The notes under the pieces were generated by a model. That model saw only the letters and a list, made by a program, of their open reading frames with translations. It was not told the DNA's origin and ran no database searches. A stretch of 35,535 nucleotides of DNA, taken from an uncultured Eubacterium sp. GTDB taxonomy: Bacteria; Bacillota; Clostridia; Oscillospirales; Acutalibacteraceae. Shown in pieces: positions 1 through 8,646 of this stretch; the first letter of the stretch is position 1; the number at the start of each line of letters is the position of its first letter. The stretch is taken from positions 1-35,535 of the forward strand of contig NZ_CAMFQO010000018.1 in NCBI RefSeq assembly GCF_945980375.1, in the 5' to 3' direction. Position numbers and translations under genes: made by a program.

Positions 1-32
1 CTCGTGGGCTCGGAGATGTGTATAAGAGACAG
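1..32 (+). other. Nextera (Tn5) sequencing adapter, not genomic
   Basis: Bases 14-32 are the exact 19-bp Tn5 mosaic end AGATGTGTATAAGAGACAG. The 13 bases before it (CTCGTGGGCTCGG) match the Nextera read-2 adapter arm, lacking only its first two bases. The junction at base 33 runs straight into the coding sequence of a carboxypeptidase gene. This is library-construction sequence left on the contig end, so base 33 is the first genomic base. Confidence 0.97.
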
Positions 33-1134
33 AGTTAACCTTATCTACACCCCTGTCGGCATACAGAGGAATAACCTTAACTGTTTTACCGTTACTAATA
101 ACCTTAATACTGCCGAGGCTGTCGCCTTTTTTAACAGGTGCATTTACCACTTTTTTTATTTTGAAGTCACATTTCAACTTACCGTTATCCTTTGGCAAAA
201 CGATATTTTGTGTGTCGCTTAAGCTTGGAATAATGCTCTTTTGCTTTCCGTTATTAATCTTAACGGGAGTTAATTTGTTTTTATCAATCTTTATTTTTCT
301 GCTTGAATATTCTGCAAATCCCTTATCAAGCAAATATTCGGCAGTTTGAAATCTATGCTCGCTTGTGTCCGAGCCTAAAACAACCGCCACAAGATTTAGT
401 CCGTCACGACTTGCGGTTGCGCTAACGCAAAATCCTGCGTTAGAGGTTGTGCCTGTTTTTAATCCTGTTATACCCTTATACGATTTAACAAGCTTATTTG
501 TATTGTTAAGCTCTGTTTTGCCTGCGCGCAGGCTGTCTAACCATATCGTAGAATAATTCTTAATCAAATCATATTTCATTACCTCGCTCGAAATAACCGC
601 AAGGTCATATGCACAGGAATAATGAGCTTTTGTTGTATCATCAAGTCCGGTGCAGTTTTCAAAATTAGTATTCTTGAGTCCAAGCTCTTGAGCCCTATCA
701 TTCATCATTTTAACAAAAGCGACATCAGAGCCTGCAATGTGCTCGCCCAAGGCTGTGCAAGCATCATTTGCACTTGCAATTACAACAGCCTTTAGTAGCT
801 CGTCAACTGTCATTATCTCCCCTTCCTCAAGCCATATTTGAGAGCCGCCCATTGCCACCGCATTTTTTGAAGCCGTGACCTTGTCGGTTAGCTTAATTTT
901 TCCGGAGTCAAGAGCCTCAAGGCAAAGTAATATTGACATAATTTTAGTAACAGACGCGGGAGATAAATGCTCAAGCTCGTTTTCCTTATAAAGCACATCC
1001 TTTGTGTCTGTTGCCATAAGAACAACGGATTTTGCATTTATTTTTGATTTTTCAGTGTCATTGTCGGCATAAGCAACAAAGGGCACCTGAATTGTCAAAA
1101 GTATGCATATAATACAGGATAGTATTCTTTTCAT
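33..1134 (-). CDS. D-alanyl-D-alanine carboxypeptidase (PBP5/DacF type), 3' end missing
   Basis: A secreted serine peptidase that trims the terminal D-Ala from peptidoglycan stem pentapeptides. Translated from the ATG at 1134, the visible 367 codons begin with a signal peptide (MKRILSC..., cleavage near AYA/DND at residue 23). All three penicillin-binding motifs of the S11 family are present: SVTK (Ser61-Lys64), SAN (121-123) and KTG (226-228). After the catalytic domain comes the start of the beta-rich PBP5 C-terminal domain. The frame is open to base 33, where adapter sequence replaces it, so the expected last 20-40 residues, including any amphipathic membrane anchor, are lost. A weak GGTGAT ribosome site lies 5 bases upstream of the start. 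The gene is divergent from mtaB. The family is certain; whether it is dacA, dacB or dacF cannot be told. Confidence 0.93.
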
Positions 1135-1166
1135 TGTAAATCACCACAAACGGAAATATTTTTGTA

Positions 1167-1195
1167 TTGTATTAGTAAAGATAATTTGTTATAAT
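1167..1195 (+). promoter_or_regulatory. Sigma-A-type promoter for mtaB
   Basis: TTGTAT (1167-1172), a 17-bp spacer and a perfect TATAAT (1190-1195). The expected transcription start near 1202 falls just before the AGGAGG ribosome site at 1207-1212, giving a very short leader. The divergent carboxypeptidase promoter must overlap this same 85-bp gap, but I could not pick it out with confidence. Confidence 0.7.
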
Positions 1196-1219
1196 ATCAA
1201 AAAATCAGGAGGAAGCAAT

Positions 1220-2506
1220 ATGAAAGCAGCATTTTATACACTCGGTTGCAAGGTTAACCAATACGAAACCGAATATATGGCAGAAACTATGAAAAATGCA
1301 GGATTTCAGATTGTTCCGCCAAACGAAGAAGCAGACTATTACATAATTAATTCCTGCACCGTAACAGCAACCGCCGATCAAAAGACAAGGCAAAATGTAA
1401 GAAAATTCAAGCGTCAGCACCCAAGCTCTGTTGTTATTTTAACAGGTTGTATGCCTCAGGCATTTCCTGAGCAGGCCAAAGAATTGTATGAAGCTGATAT
1501 TGTATTATCAAACAAAAGCAACGATGATATTCTTGATTTAATCAATCAGCACAGCATAAGTCATAACAGAATTGTAAAAATAGACAGACACCAATCCGGT
1601 GATGAATTTTCTCAATGCTCAATCAATCACTTTAACGAAAGGATAAGAGCATTTGTAAAAATTGAGGATGGGTGTGATCGATTTTGTTCATACTGTATCA
1701 TTCCTACCTCAAGAGGCAGAGTACGCAGTAAGAATCTTAATGATTTGAAAAACGAAATTGCTGCTTTAGGCAAAAACGGTATAAAGGAAATTGTACTTGT
1801 AGGAATAAATCTTTCGTCATACGGAAGGGGCAAGGATTATAATATAGTAGATGCGGTAAGGGTTTGCAACGACGATGAAAACATTGTTCGCGTTCGCCTT
1901 GGCTCACTTGAGCCTGACCACATTACCGATGACATTATTGAAGGACTTTCAAAATACGAAAAGCTTTGTCCACAATTTCATATTTCTCTGCAAAGCGGCT
2001 GTGACAGAACATTAAAAAATATGAACCGTCATTATTCATCCGATGAATACCGACAGCTATGCAATAAGCTTCGCAGTACTTTTAAGGACGCAACAATAAC
2101 CACCGATATTATGGTAGGCTTTAATGACGAAAACACTGAAGACTTTGAAGAATCGCTTGCATTTGCAAAAGAAATAGGCTTTGAAAAGGTACATACATTC
2201 CCCTATTCCGAAAGAAAAGGAACTGCTGCATCACGCAGAGGCGACAATGTTCCGAGGCAGGAAAAGGAGCACAGAGCGTCTGTTATGATTGAAGAGACAA
2301 ACAAGATAAGACAGAGATATTTTGAAAGCCTTATCGGAACAAAGCAAAATGTTTTGATAGAAAATATAATTGACGAAAATATCTATCAAGGCTACACAAG
2401 GGGTTATGTTCCTGTCAGAATTTTCTGCGAGAACGACATTATCGGTAAAGAAATAGAAGTAACAATCACTAAGGCTGATTTTGAGCTTGATTGTTGCTTT
2501 GCATAG
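1220..2506 (+). CDS. mtaB: tRNA t6A37 methylthiotransferase MtaB (radical SAM)
   Basis: Adds a methylthio group to N6-threonylcarbamoyladenosine at tRNA position 37 (ms2t6A), using two iron-sulfur clusters. The N-terminal methylthiotransferase (UPF0004) domain carries its three cluster cysteines at Cys10 (TLGC), Cys46 (NSCT) and Cys77 (TGCM). The radical SAM motif CDRFCSYC follows at 152-159, and a TRAM-like C-terminal region closes the 428-residue protein. The TLGCKVNQYE start is typical of MtaB rather than MiaB or RimO. The open frame extends upstream to 1103, but the ATG at 1220 is preferred: AGGAGG lies 7 bases upstream and the family's N-terminus begins here. Its last 38 bases overlap the convergent lipoprotein gene. 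Confidence 0.95.
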   Translation: MKAAFYTLGCKVNQYETEYMAETMKNAGFQIVPPNEEADYYIINSCTVTATADQKTRQNVRKFKRQHPSSVVILTGCMPQAFPEQAKELYEADIVLSNKSNDDILDLINQHSISHNRIVKIDRHQSGDEFSQCSINHFNERIRAFVKIEDGCDRFCSYCIIPTSRGRVRSKNLNDLKNEIAALGKNGIKEIVLVGINLSSYGRGKDYNIVDAVRVCNDDENIVRVRLGSLEPDHITDDIIEGLSKYEKLCPQFHISLQSGCDRTLKNMNRHYSSDEYRQLCNKLRSTFKDATITTDIMVGFNDENTEDFEESLAFAKEIGFEKVHTFPYSERKGTAASRRGDNVPRQEKEHRASVMIEETNKIRQRYFESLIGTKQNVLIENIIDENIYQGYTRGYVPVRIFCENDIIGKEIEVTITKADFELDCCFA

Positions 2507-3656
2507 CATTTAACATATTGGATACTTCATCCTTGGATTTCTTATCATACAAATTGGAATGCGAGAAGATGTAGTATCCTTTTATTTCGTTAATTTTAGA
2601 AATATATATTATTTGCCTTGCAATAATGTTGTTATTATTCTTAAATTCATTAAATGCATTTTTATCGTATGATGATGCATACTCATCCTTTGTATTAGAC
2701 TTATATAATGCAAGACCGATGAACAAATCAACACCGCTGTCTCTGCAAAGACTAACCCATTTTTTAACCGTTTGAATAAAAGGCATACTGTTATTCTTAA
2801 AGCCGTAATATATCTGAGGGCAAATATAATCTATGTAATTATTCTTTATCCAAAGCTCAACATCGGCATAAAGCTCCTCCCTGTCACGCTCAACATCAGC
2901 TGCAGGACTGATTCCGAATTTTATGTTTGGATTAATGCTTTTAATTACATTTGATACCTTTTGTATCATATCGTTTACATTATCTCTGCGCCAATCGGCA
3001 AGTGACAAATCTCCCTTATATTTTTTGTATTCCTTTTTATCAAAATCAGCAGATGTGGTTGGATAAAAATAATCATCAAAATGTATTGCGTCAATACTGT
3101 AATTTTCAACTATTTCCCTAACACCGTCTACAATAAGCTGTTTAACCTCATCGTACGCCGGATTGAAGTATATTTTATTATCAACTGCTTTTGTCATATT
3201 TTTATTTATCACGGCAAAGCTGTTTTTATCAAGCTTATCATAGTCATCACCTTGACTGACTCTGTATGGATTAATCCATGCTTCAATTTGAAAACCGTGT
3301 TTATCGGCAAGGCTACACATTATTTCAAGCGGATCATACGGCATTTCCCCACCCTGTATTCCGTTAAAATATTCGCTGACGGGGAAATAGTTTGATTTAT
3401 AAAATGCATCTGCACAGGGTCTGACCTGAACTGTAATTGTATTAAAGCCATATTTCTTCAACCTTTTGAATTCTTCGTCAACCAAATCGGTGAATATTTC
3501 TTCATTATTTCCCTGAGTAAACTTTTGTAGCTCATAATATGCAATCCATACAGCTATTCTGTATTTTGTTGGGCTCTCATCATTGGTTAATTCAGGCGCG
3601 GAGCATGATGAAAGCATTAAGCAAAAAATAAATATTAATGCAATTGTTTTTTTCAC
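2469..3656 (-). CDS. GHL10/DUF187-family glycoside hydrolase-like lipoprotein
   Basis: A surface lipoprotein of the glycosyl-hydrolase-like GHL10 family (YngK/FenI relatives), expected to have a TIM-barrel fold and to act on cell-wall or extracellular glycans; the substrate is unknown. The start is GTG at 3656. The N-terminus is a lipoprotein signal with lipobox LSSC, the lipidated residue being Cys18. Family hallmarks are VRPCADAFYKS after the first strand, AWINPYR, IHFDDYFYP, FGISPAADV and DYICPQIYYGF. The length of 395 residues is normal for one catalytic domain. The 3' end overlaps mtaB tail to tail by 38 bp. The gene is divergent from the zinc-ribbon gene, whose -35 element abuts this start codon. 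Confidence 0.88.
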   Translation of the reverse strand: MKKTIALIFIFCLMLSSCSAPELTNDESPTKYRIAVWIAYYELQKFTQGNNEEIFTDLVDEEFKRLKKYGFNTITVQVRPCADAFYKSNYFPVSEYFNGIQGGEMPYDPLEIMCSLADKHGFQIEAWINPYRVSQGDDYDKLDKNSFAVINKNMTKAVDNKIYFNPAYDEVKQLIVDGVREIVENYSIDAIHFDDYFYPTTSADFDKKEYKKYKGDLSLADWRRDNVNDMIQKVSNVIKSINPNIKFGISPAADVERDREELYADVELWIKNNYIDYICPQIYYGFKNNSMPFIQTVKKWVSLCRDSGVDLFIGLALYKSNTKDEYASSYDKNAFNEFKNNNNIIARQIIYISKINEIKGYYIFSHSNLYDKKSKDEVSNMLNAMQSNNQAQNQP

Positions 3657-3685
3657 TTGAACACATCTTTCAAATAATGTATTAT
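3657..3685 (+). promoter_or_regulatory. Sigma-A-type promoter for the zinc-ribbon/DUF1294 pair
   Basis: TTGAAC (3657-3662), a 17-bp spacer and TATTAT (3680-3685). The -35 element touches the GTG start of the divergent lipoprotein gene, so the two transcription units share a 53-bp control region. Confidence 0.6.
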
Positions 3686-3709
3686 ATAAATATATGAGGT
3701 GATAGCATT

Positions 3710-4000
3710 ATGGAATACAGACTTGGCAAAAGTAAAAGAATTCTCGAAGCAGGACAAACGGCGAAGCTTGAATGTCCTAATTGCAAAAGAAAGGTTAACT
3801 TTTCTGTCTTTTCAAATATGAATACATCCCTAATTCCGAGCCTTCCTTTAGTAAAGCTTGAGAATGTTTATTTTCTTGTTTGCCCTGAATGTGCCGCTGT
3901 ATACGGTATTGATTCAAGCAAGGGTAAGGCTTTGAAAAACGGTGAGCAGCTGGCAGTAGGCAACTATGACCTTAAGGAGTTAAAATCCTTTGAGGTTTGA
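3710..4000 (+). CDS. Small zinc-ribbon protein of unknown function
   Basis: A 96-residue protein with two CxxC knuckles, Cys22/Cys25 (CPNC) and Cys58/Cys61 (CPEC). The spacing of a treble-clef or rubredoxin-like zinc ribbon suggests one bound metal ion. No catalytic motif, signal peptide or membrane segment is visible. A GAGGTGAT ribosome site precedes the ATG. The stop codon lies inside the next reading frame: the DUF1294 gene starts at 3990, so the two are translationally coupled. Similar orphan zinc-ribbon proteins are common in Clostridia. I do not recognise a specific family and assign no function. Confidence 0.75.
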   Translation: MEYRLGKSKRILEAGQTAKLECPNCKRKVNFSVFSNMNTSLIPSLPLVKLENVYFLVCPECAAVYGIDSSKGKALKNGEQLAVGNYDLKELKSFEV

Positions 4001-4268
4001 TATTTTAACAATTTATCTTGCCGTCATTAATATTATCGGTGTACTTATCAACGTTATTGACAAGTACAAAGCAAAGCATAATAAATGGCGAATTAAGGAG
4101 GCAACCTTATGGAGTGTTGCACTCCTCGGCGGAGCAGTTGGCAATTATTTAACAATGAATTTAATACATCATAAAACAAAACACAAAAGCTTTATGCTCG
4201 GCTTTCCAATAATAATTATCGTACAAACACTTTTGTTAGGATATGTAATTCTAAAAATTCGGCAGTAA
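3990..4268 (+). CDS. DUF1294-family small membrane protein
   Basis: A 92-residue integral membrane protein of the DUF1294 family, function unknown. Features seen are an N-terminal hydrophobic helix, the family motif DKYKAKHNKWRIKE, a second helix with ALLGGAVGNY, the conserved HHKTKHKSF stretch and a last helix ending in a basic tail. The start is a TTG at 3990, supported by AAGGAG at 3973-3978. It overlaps the preceding zinc-ribbon gene by 11 bases in another frame. The gene runs into a strong bidirectional terminator at its stop codon. Confidence 0.88.
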   Translation: MRFDILTIYLAVINIIGVLINVIDKYKAKHNKWRIKEATLWSVALLGGAVGNYLTMNLIHHKTKHKSFMLGFPIIIIVQTLLLGYVILKIRQ

Positions 4269-4287
4269 ATAACTGCCGAATTTTTTT
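4253..4287. terminator. Bidirectional terminator between DUF1294 and spoIVA
   Basis: A perfect 14-bp stem (4253-4266 with 4272-4285), loop AAATA, and a T-run on each strand. It ends the plus-strand zinc-ribbon/DUF1294 unit and the minus-strand spoIVA unit, whose stop codon lies at its edge. Confidence 0.9.
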
Positions 4288-5761
4288 ACAGTATAATGCA
4301 AATCAAGCCACTGCAGCCCTCATTGATAACTCTTTCAATAGTTTCTCTAAATTTATCACGCGCATCCTCGGGCATACGATAAAGCTTATTATTTAAGCCC
4401 TCACTGACAAGAGAATGTAAGGATTTGCCGAAAATGTTTGTTTCCCAAATCTGGGATGGGTTATTTTCGAATTCCTTAAGTAGATACATCACAAGCTCCT
4501 CGCTTTGACTTTCACTACCTACTATCGGAGCAACCTCGGTGTATGTGTTGCATTTTATCATATGTATTGACGGTGCATGAGCCTTTAGCCTTACTCCGTA
4601 TTTTCCGCCCTGCTTCATTATTTCAGGGTCCTCAAGCGAAAGCTCGTCAACGGTTGGCATAACAATACCGTAGCCTGTTTGCTCCACCTGATTTAACGCG
4701 TCCTTTAGCCGTAAATATTCCTTTTTCATTTTTGACAGATAGGATATTTCCTGCATTAAATCCCGTTCATTTTCAATTTTTATTGAGCATTTTCTTGATA
4801 AGATAGCGTAAAAATATGAGCTGTCTATATTTGCATTAATGCATACATTTCCACAGGACAAATCTGCCGATTTAATCTCTACATCGGAAATTTCATCAAC
4901 AACGGCAAGCCCCTCTATATAACTGCTTACCGACCGAATTGTAGATATTGAGCCTACATCCTTTAACACGGCAGACGAAATATTTTGTCTAAGCTCATCA
5001 TCGTCATCAAGGCTCTTGAACCAATTGGGCAAATTAAAGCTAATACACGATACAGGGAACTCATACAAAATACCGGTTATTATTTCTTTAATCTTGTTTT
5101 CATCAAGCTCAATACAGTTTACAGGTATTACCTGCTTTGAATATCTAATTGAAAGCTCATTAGCAAGCTCTATTGAGCTTTTGCTGTTTGGATTAGTGCA
5201 ATTAAGCAAAACGACAAAAGGTTTATTTATCGCCTTTAATTCGTCAATTACACGCTTTTCTGCTTCCTCATATTCCTGTCTTGGAATTTGACTGATGCTT
5301 CCGTCAGTAGTAACTACAAGACCTATTGTTGAATGCTCCTCTATTACCTTTTTTGTACCGATTTCGGCAGCAAGATTAAACGGTATTTCCTCTTCACTCC
5401 ATGGAGTTGTAACCATTCGGGGAGCATCGTCCTCATAATATCCCTCACTGCTCGGAACTATATAACCTACACAATCTATCATCCGCACCTTAAGCTTTGA
5501 CGCCTTGTCAATGCAAAGCTCAACAGCATCCTCGGGTATGAACTTTGGCTCGGTCGTCATAATAGTTTTGCCGCCCGACGATTGAGGGAGTTCATCCTTT
5601 GCCCGTTCCTTAATGCTGTCGTCGGTTATGTTAGGTATTACAAGGCTTTCCATAAACCTTTTAATGAAGGTTGATTTACCCGTTCTTACAGGACCTACAA
5701 CACCAATATATATGTCGCCGCCTGTACGCTTTGAAATATCATTATAAATATCAGTATTCAT
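4286..5761 (-). CDS. spoIVA: Stage IV sporulation protein A, spore-coat basement-layer ATPase
   Basis: SpoIVA polymerises, driven by ATP hydrolysis, on the outer forespore membrane and forms the platform on which coat and cortex are built. The 491-residue length is typical. The N-terminus has the family's TRAFAC-like Walker A, GPVRTGKS at 23-30, followed by DCVGYIVPS and a switch-like TTEPKF stretch. A middle domain and a C-terminal domain ending in the hydrophobic CIIL tail complete it. The stop codon of the upstream SipL-like gene overlaps this gene's ribosome site (TAGGAGGAAATATG), so translation is coupled. Presence of spoIVA marks the organism as an endospore former. Expression in the mother cell under sigma-E is expected, and a matching promoter lies upstream of the operon. 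Confidence 0.97.
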   Translation of the reverse strand: MNTDIYNDISKRTGGDIYIGVVGPVRTGKSTFIKRFMESLVIPNITDDSIKERAKDELPQSSGGKTIMTTEPKFIPEDAVELCIDKASKLKVRMIDCVGYIVPSSEGYYEDDAPRMVTTPWSEEEIPFNLAAEIGTKKVIEEHSTIGLVVTTDGSISQIPRQEYEEAEKRVIDELKAINKPFVVLLNCTNPNSKSSIELANELSIRYSKQVIPVNCIELDENKIKEIITGILYEFPVSCISFNLPNWFKSLDDDDELRQNISSAVLKDVGSISTIRSVSSYIEGLAVVDEISDVEIKSADLSCGNVCINANIDSSYFYAILSRKCSIKIENERDLMQEISYLSKMKKEYLRLKDALNQVEQTGYGIVMPTVDELSLEDPEIMKQGGKYGVRLKAHAPSIHMIKCNTYTEVAPIVGSESQSEELVMYLLKEFENNPSQIWETNIFGKSLHSLVSEGLNNKLYRMPEDARDKFRETIERVINEGCSGLICIIL

Positions 5762-5769
5762 ATTTCCTC

Positions 5770-7251
5770 CTATATTCCCGGGATGAGAATTACCTTATTT
5801 GTTTCAAGGCAATCACCGGTTATGTTATTTTCTTTTTTAATCATCTCAATATCGGAGGAAAATTGCTTTGCAATATCCCATACTCTTTCATTCTGCTTTG
5901 CAAAATACAATGTTAAGGCAGGATAGCTTTTTCTTTCCTGTGTAATTTCCATTTCGCTGAGAATGTTGTAGCTTGCTTCGTTACCGCAATAGCCGCAGTA
6001 ATCATATGATATATTGACACAAATTGTTTTATCACCCGAAATTGTATAATCAAATGATGTTATCCTTATATCATTTGCCAAATCAACAGATGTAACATTT
6101 TGCTCAACGGCTTTTATTTGATTAACATATTGAAGTGTATTATCCTTGCCTGTGTACATCAGACAAATCTCAAATTCAACAATCAATTTATTGTTTTTAA
6201 TACTGCATTGATGAGGTGTTACGCAAAGAAATTCAACCTTGACAATCTCGTTTTGCAATTCAAAGTTTAGCTTTGAAGAATTTGACCTGCAAGACATTTC
6301 GCAACCTGAAAGGCAATTAAATGTTGAATATTTATTGCTTGTATCCGCATTTAATACATATCCGTCAAAAACAAGCTCCTGCATTTTTTCTCTGACAGTA
6401 ACGCAGGTTAAATACAAATCTCCATATATGTCTATTACTCCGCCATTGTCCTCATCTGTGCTTTTTGCTTTTACGAACAAGCTGCCGTTACAAAGCTTTG
6501 CAATGCAATGGCAGGCTTCATCAACACCAGGAACATCGACTATTTTTGAAATATCAAAGCTGTATTCTGCCCTATCAAGACAATTATCATTATTGCTGTA
6601 TAAAACATACAGTGACATTGAAGCTTTAACAAGTATTTTATCCTTAATTATTTTTGTTTCAACACTGCAACATTCTACATTAAAGCACACCACTCGCTTA
6701 ATTCCGTTTGAATTTGACGGAAGAACAAATGATTCCTCAATATCAAGTTTTGATAATACTGCATTGTCAACACAGGCAATTCTACTTTTATTGAGCTGAA
6801 GCTTTGAGTTTTCGCATTTACTGATACACGAACAGCTCTTTTTATCATATACATACAGACTTATGCAAAAGGAGGAATGTATATCTATCCTTCTTTGATT
6901 TATCATTCTGTAATTACAGTATTTATCGCATACTGTTGCATAACAAAATGCATTTTCACTTACATTGCCTATTTCTACCGTTTCATCAAAATCTTCAACA
7001 AAATCAGTATAAATAAGCTCGTCACTATCATTAAAATAAGTAAGACATATTTCTGTTTTACCCATTATATATGCACAGCTGTCCCTAATATCACAGGAGG
7101 TTATGTAGCTATGACTTGTACACCTAACCACCTTGCATATATCATCAAGGTATGCCTCGGGTGTTTCCTGATAGCTTTTGTCAATACTGATATTCTTGCT
7201 TAACACTAAATCATTGTTTTCTATGCAGGAATATTCTTTTTCAAGTTCCAT
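5770..7251 (-). CDS. sipL: SipL-like SpoIVA-interacting spore-coat protein (DUF3794/SPOCS repeats + LysM)
   Basis: A 493-residue protein with beta-rich DUF3794 (SPOCS) regions along its length and a C-terminal LysM domain (about 445-493: VWDIAKQFSSDIEMIKKENN...ILIPGI). This matches Clostridioides difficile SipL in architecture and size; there the LysM domain binds SpoIVA and is needed for coat localisation around the forespore. The open frame extends to 7347, but the ATG at 7251 is chosen because GAAAGGAGC precedes it and the upstream extension would cross the promoter and the clpX terminator. It is the first gene of a two-gene unit with spoIVA, 8 bases apart. The protein is cysteine-rich, as is common for coat proteins. 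The family call is firm; functional equivalence to SipL is inferred from architecture plus adjacency. Confidence 0.85.
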   Translation of the reverse strand: MELEKEYSCIENNDLVLSKNISIDKSYQETPEAYLDDICKVVRCTSHSYITSCDIRDSCAYIMGKTEICLTYFNDSDELIYTDFVEDFDETVEIGNVSENAFCYATVCDKYCNYRMINQRRIDIHSSFCISLYVYDKKSCSCISKCENSKLQLNKSRIACVDNAVLSKLDIEESFVLPSNSNGIKRVVCFNVECCSVETKIIKDKILVKASMSLYVLYSNNDNCLDRAEYSFDISKIVDVPGVDEACHCIAKLCNGSLFVKAKSTDEDNGGVIDIYGDLYLTCVTVREKMQELVFDGYVLNADTSNKYSTFNCLSGCEMSCRSNSSKLNFELQNEIVKVEFLCVTPHQCSIKNNKLIVEFEICLMYTGKDNTLQYVNQIKAVEQNVTSVDLANDIRITSFDYTISGDKTICVNISYDYCGYCGNEASYNILSEMEITQERKSYPALTLYFAKQNERVWDIAKQFSSDIEMIKKENNITGDCLETNKVILIPGI

Positions 7252-7277
7252 ATTTTTGCTCCTTTCTACTTCAGTAA

Positions 7278-7306
7278 AAGGTATGCAGGTATATAAAGGA
7301 ATATAA
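7278..7306 (-). promoter_or_regulatory. Sigma-E-like sporulation promoter for sipL-spoIVA
   Basis: On the minus strand, TTATATT (7300-7306) is followed by a 14-bp spacer and CATACCTT (7278-7285). This is close to the Bacillus sigma-E consensus (kmATATT, 13-15 bp, CATACAHT). No good sigma-A promoter is seen in the gap. The predicted start near 7271 leaves about 20 bases of leader holding the ribosome site. Confidence 0.6.
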
Positions 7307-7307
7307 C

Positions 7308-7335
7308 AAAAAAGCCTACACCAAAAGGTGTAGAC
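7308..7335 (-). terminator. Terminator downstream of clpX
   Basis: A 7-bp perfect stem, CTACACC/GGTGTAG (7316-7322 with 7327-7333) with a 4-base loop, followed on the minus strand by a T-run (7308-7313). It separates the tig-clpP-clpX unit from sipL-spoIVA. Confidence 0.8.
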
Positions 7336-7353
7336 TAAATCTGTCATAAAAAA

Positions 7354-8634
7354 TTATGCGTTTTTAATATCCTTTGCGTGAAGAACAATAGGCTTTCTCG
7401 ACTTGTTTGTAAGCAGTAATGGTTGTGTGGAATTCTTTACCGAATCCTCTGTAACAACAATTTTTTCAATTGAATAATCAGACGGGACGGTAAACATCAA
7501 ATCACCCAAAACTGCCTCAAATACGGAGCGAAGGCCTCTTGCACCTGTTTTACGTTCAAGTGTAATATCAGCCATAGCCTCTAATGCTCTCGGCTCAAAT
7601 TCAAGCTTAACATCATCCATTTCAAACAGCTTTGTGTACTGCTTAACGATGGAATTTTTGGGTTCTGTCATAATTTTCACAAGAGCCTCCTTATCAAGCT
7701 CCTGCAAAACCGTTATGATAGGTATTCTGCCTATAAGCTCAGGAATCAATCCGTATTTAACCAAATCATGTTGGTTAATATTTTTAAGCACATCATCCTT
7801 GTTTTCAATATTCTTTGCAAGCTCCGACTCAAAGCCAAGTGAGCCCTTACCCAAACGCTTTTCAACAATTTTATCTATTCCGTCAAATGCTCCGCCGCAT
7901 ATGAAAAGAATATTAGTTGTATCAATTTGAATAAATTCCTGTTGCGGATGCTTTCTTCCGCCTCCGGGTGGAACATTGGAAACAGTGCCCTCAAGTATTT
8001 TGAGAAGTGCCTGTTGAACACCCTCACCGCTGACATCTCTTGTTATTGAGCGATTTTCACTTTTGCGAGAGATTTTGTCAATCTCATCAACATAAATGAT
8101 ACCTCTTTGAGCCTTTTCGATATCAAAATCCGCTGCCTGAATAAGTCTTAACAGGATATTTTCAACATCCTCACCGACATATCCTGCCTCGGTAAGAGTT
8201 GTAGCATCGGCAATAGCAAACGGAACATCCAATATTTTTGCCAAGGTCTGTGCGAGCATTGTTTTACCGACACCGGTCGGACCGAGCAAAAGAATATTAC
8301 TTTTTTGCAAATCAACATCACCGTTACCGCCGTGAAATATTCTTTTATAATGATTATACACGGCAACGGACAAGCTTTTCTTTGCCTCATCCTGACCGAC
8401 AACATATTCATCAAGCTTTTCTTTAATTTCCTTTGGCTTTGGTATAACCATATCCTTTGGAAAATCCTGAGTATTTTTTGAAGGTCGATGCTGATTGATA
8501 AGGTCACTGCACAAGCTAACACACTCATCACAAATGAAAACACCCGGGCCCTCAATAAGCTGATGAACCATCGCTTCACTTTTACCGCAAAACGAACATT
8601 TTTCCATTCTTACATTAGAATCGTCTTTTGCCAA
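7354..8634 (-). CDS. clpX: ClpX, ATP-dependent unfoldase subunit of ClpXP protease
   Basis: A AAA+ unfoldase that recognises substrates and threads them into ClpP. The N-terminal zinc-binding domain has Cys13, Cys16, Cys35 and Cys38. Walker A is GPTGVGKT (118-125), the pore loop is GYVG (151-154) and Walker B is VDEID (182-186). A GGGRKHP loop and a LGF variant of the ClpP-docking IGF loop follow. The length of 426 residues is standard. The start is a TTG at 8634, supported by AAGGAG nine bases upstream; the ATG at 8607 would cut into the zinc domain. The gene lies 12 bases after clpP and is co-transcribed with tig and clpP. Confidence 0.97.
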   Translation of the reverse strand: MAKDDSNVRMEKCSFCGKSEAMVHQLIEGPGVFICDECVSLCSDLINQHRPSKNTQDFPKDMVIPKPKEIKEKLDEYVVGQDEAKKSLSVAVYNHYKRIFHGGNGDVDLQKSNILLLGPTGVGKTMLAQTLAKILDVPFAIADATTLTEAGYVGEDVENILLRLIQAADFDIEKAQRGIIYVDEIDKISRKSENRSITRDVSGEGVQQALLKILEGTVSNVPPGGGRKHPQQEFIQIDTTNILFICGGAFDGIDKIVEKRLGKGSLGFESELAKNIENKDDVLKNINQHDLVKYGLIPELIGRIPIITVLQELDKEALVKIMTEPKNSIVKQYTKLFEMDDVKLEFEPRALEAMADITLERKTGARGLRSVFEAVLGDLMFTVPSDYSIEKIVVTEDSVKNSTQPLLLTNKSRKPIVLHAKDIKNA

Positions 8635-8646
8635 AATCGATACTCC

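Noticed and set aside
4-222. Plus-strand open frame beginning MGSEMCIRDR
   Set aside because: It starts inside the adapter and runs antisense to the carboxypeptidase gene; it is an artefact.
8148-8579. 143-codon minus-strand frame within clpX
   Set aside because: It is another frame of the well-conserved clpX gene, with basic composition typical of shadow frames.
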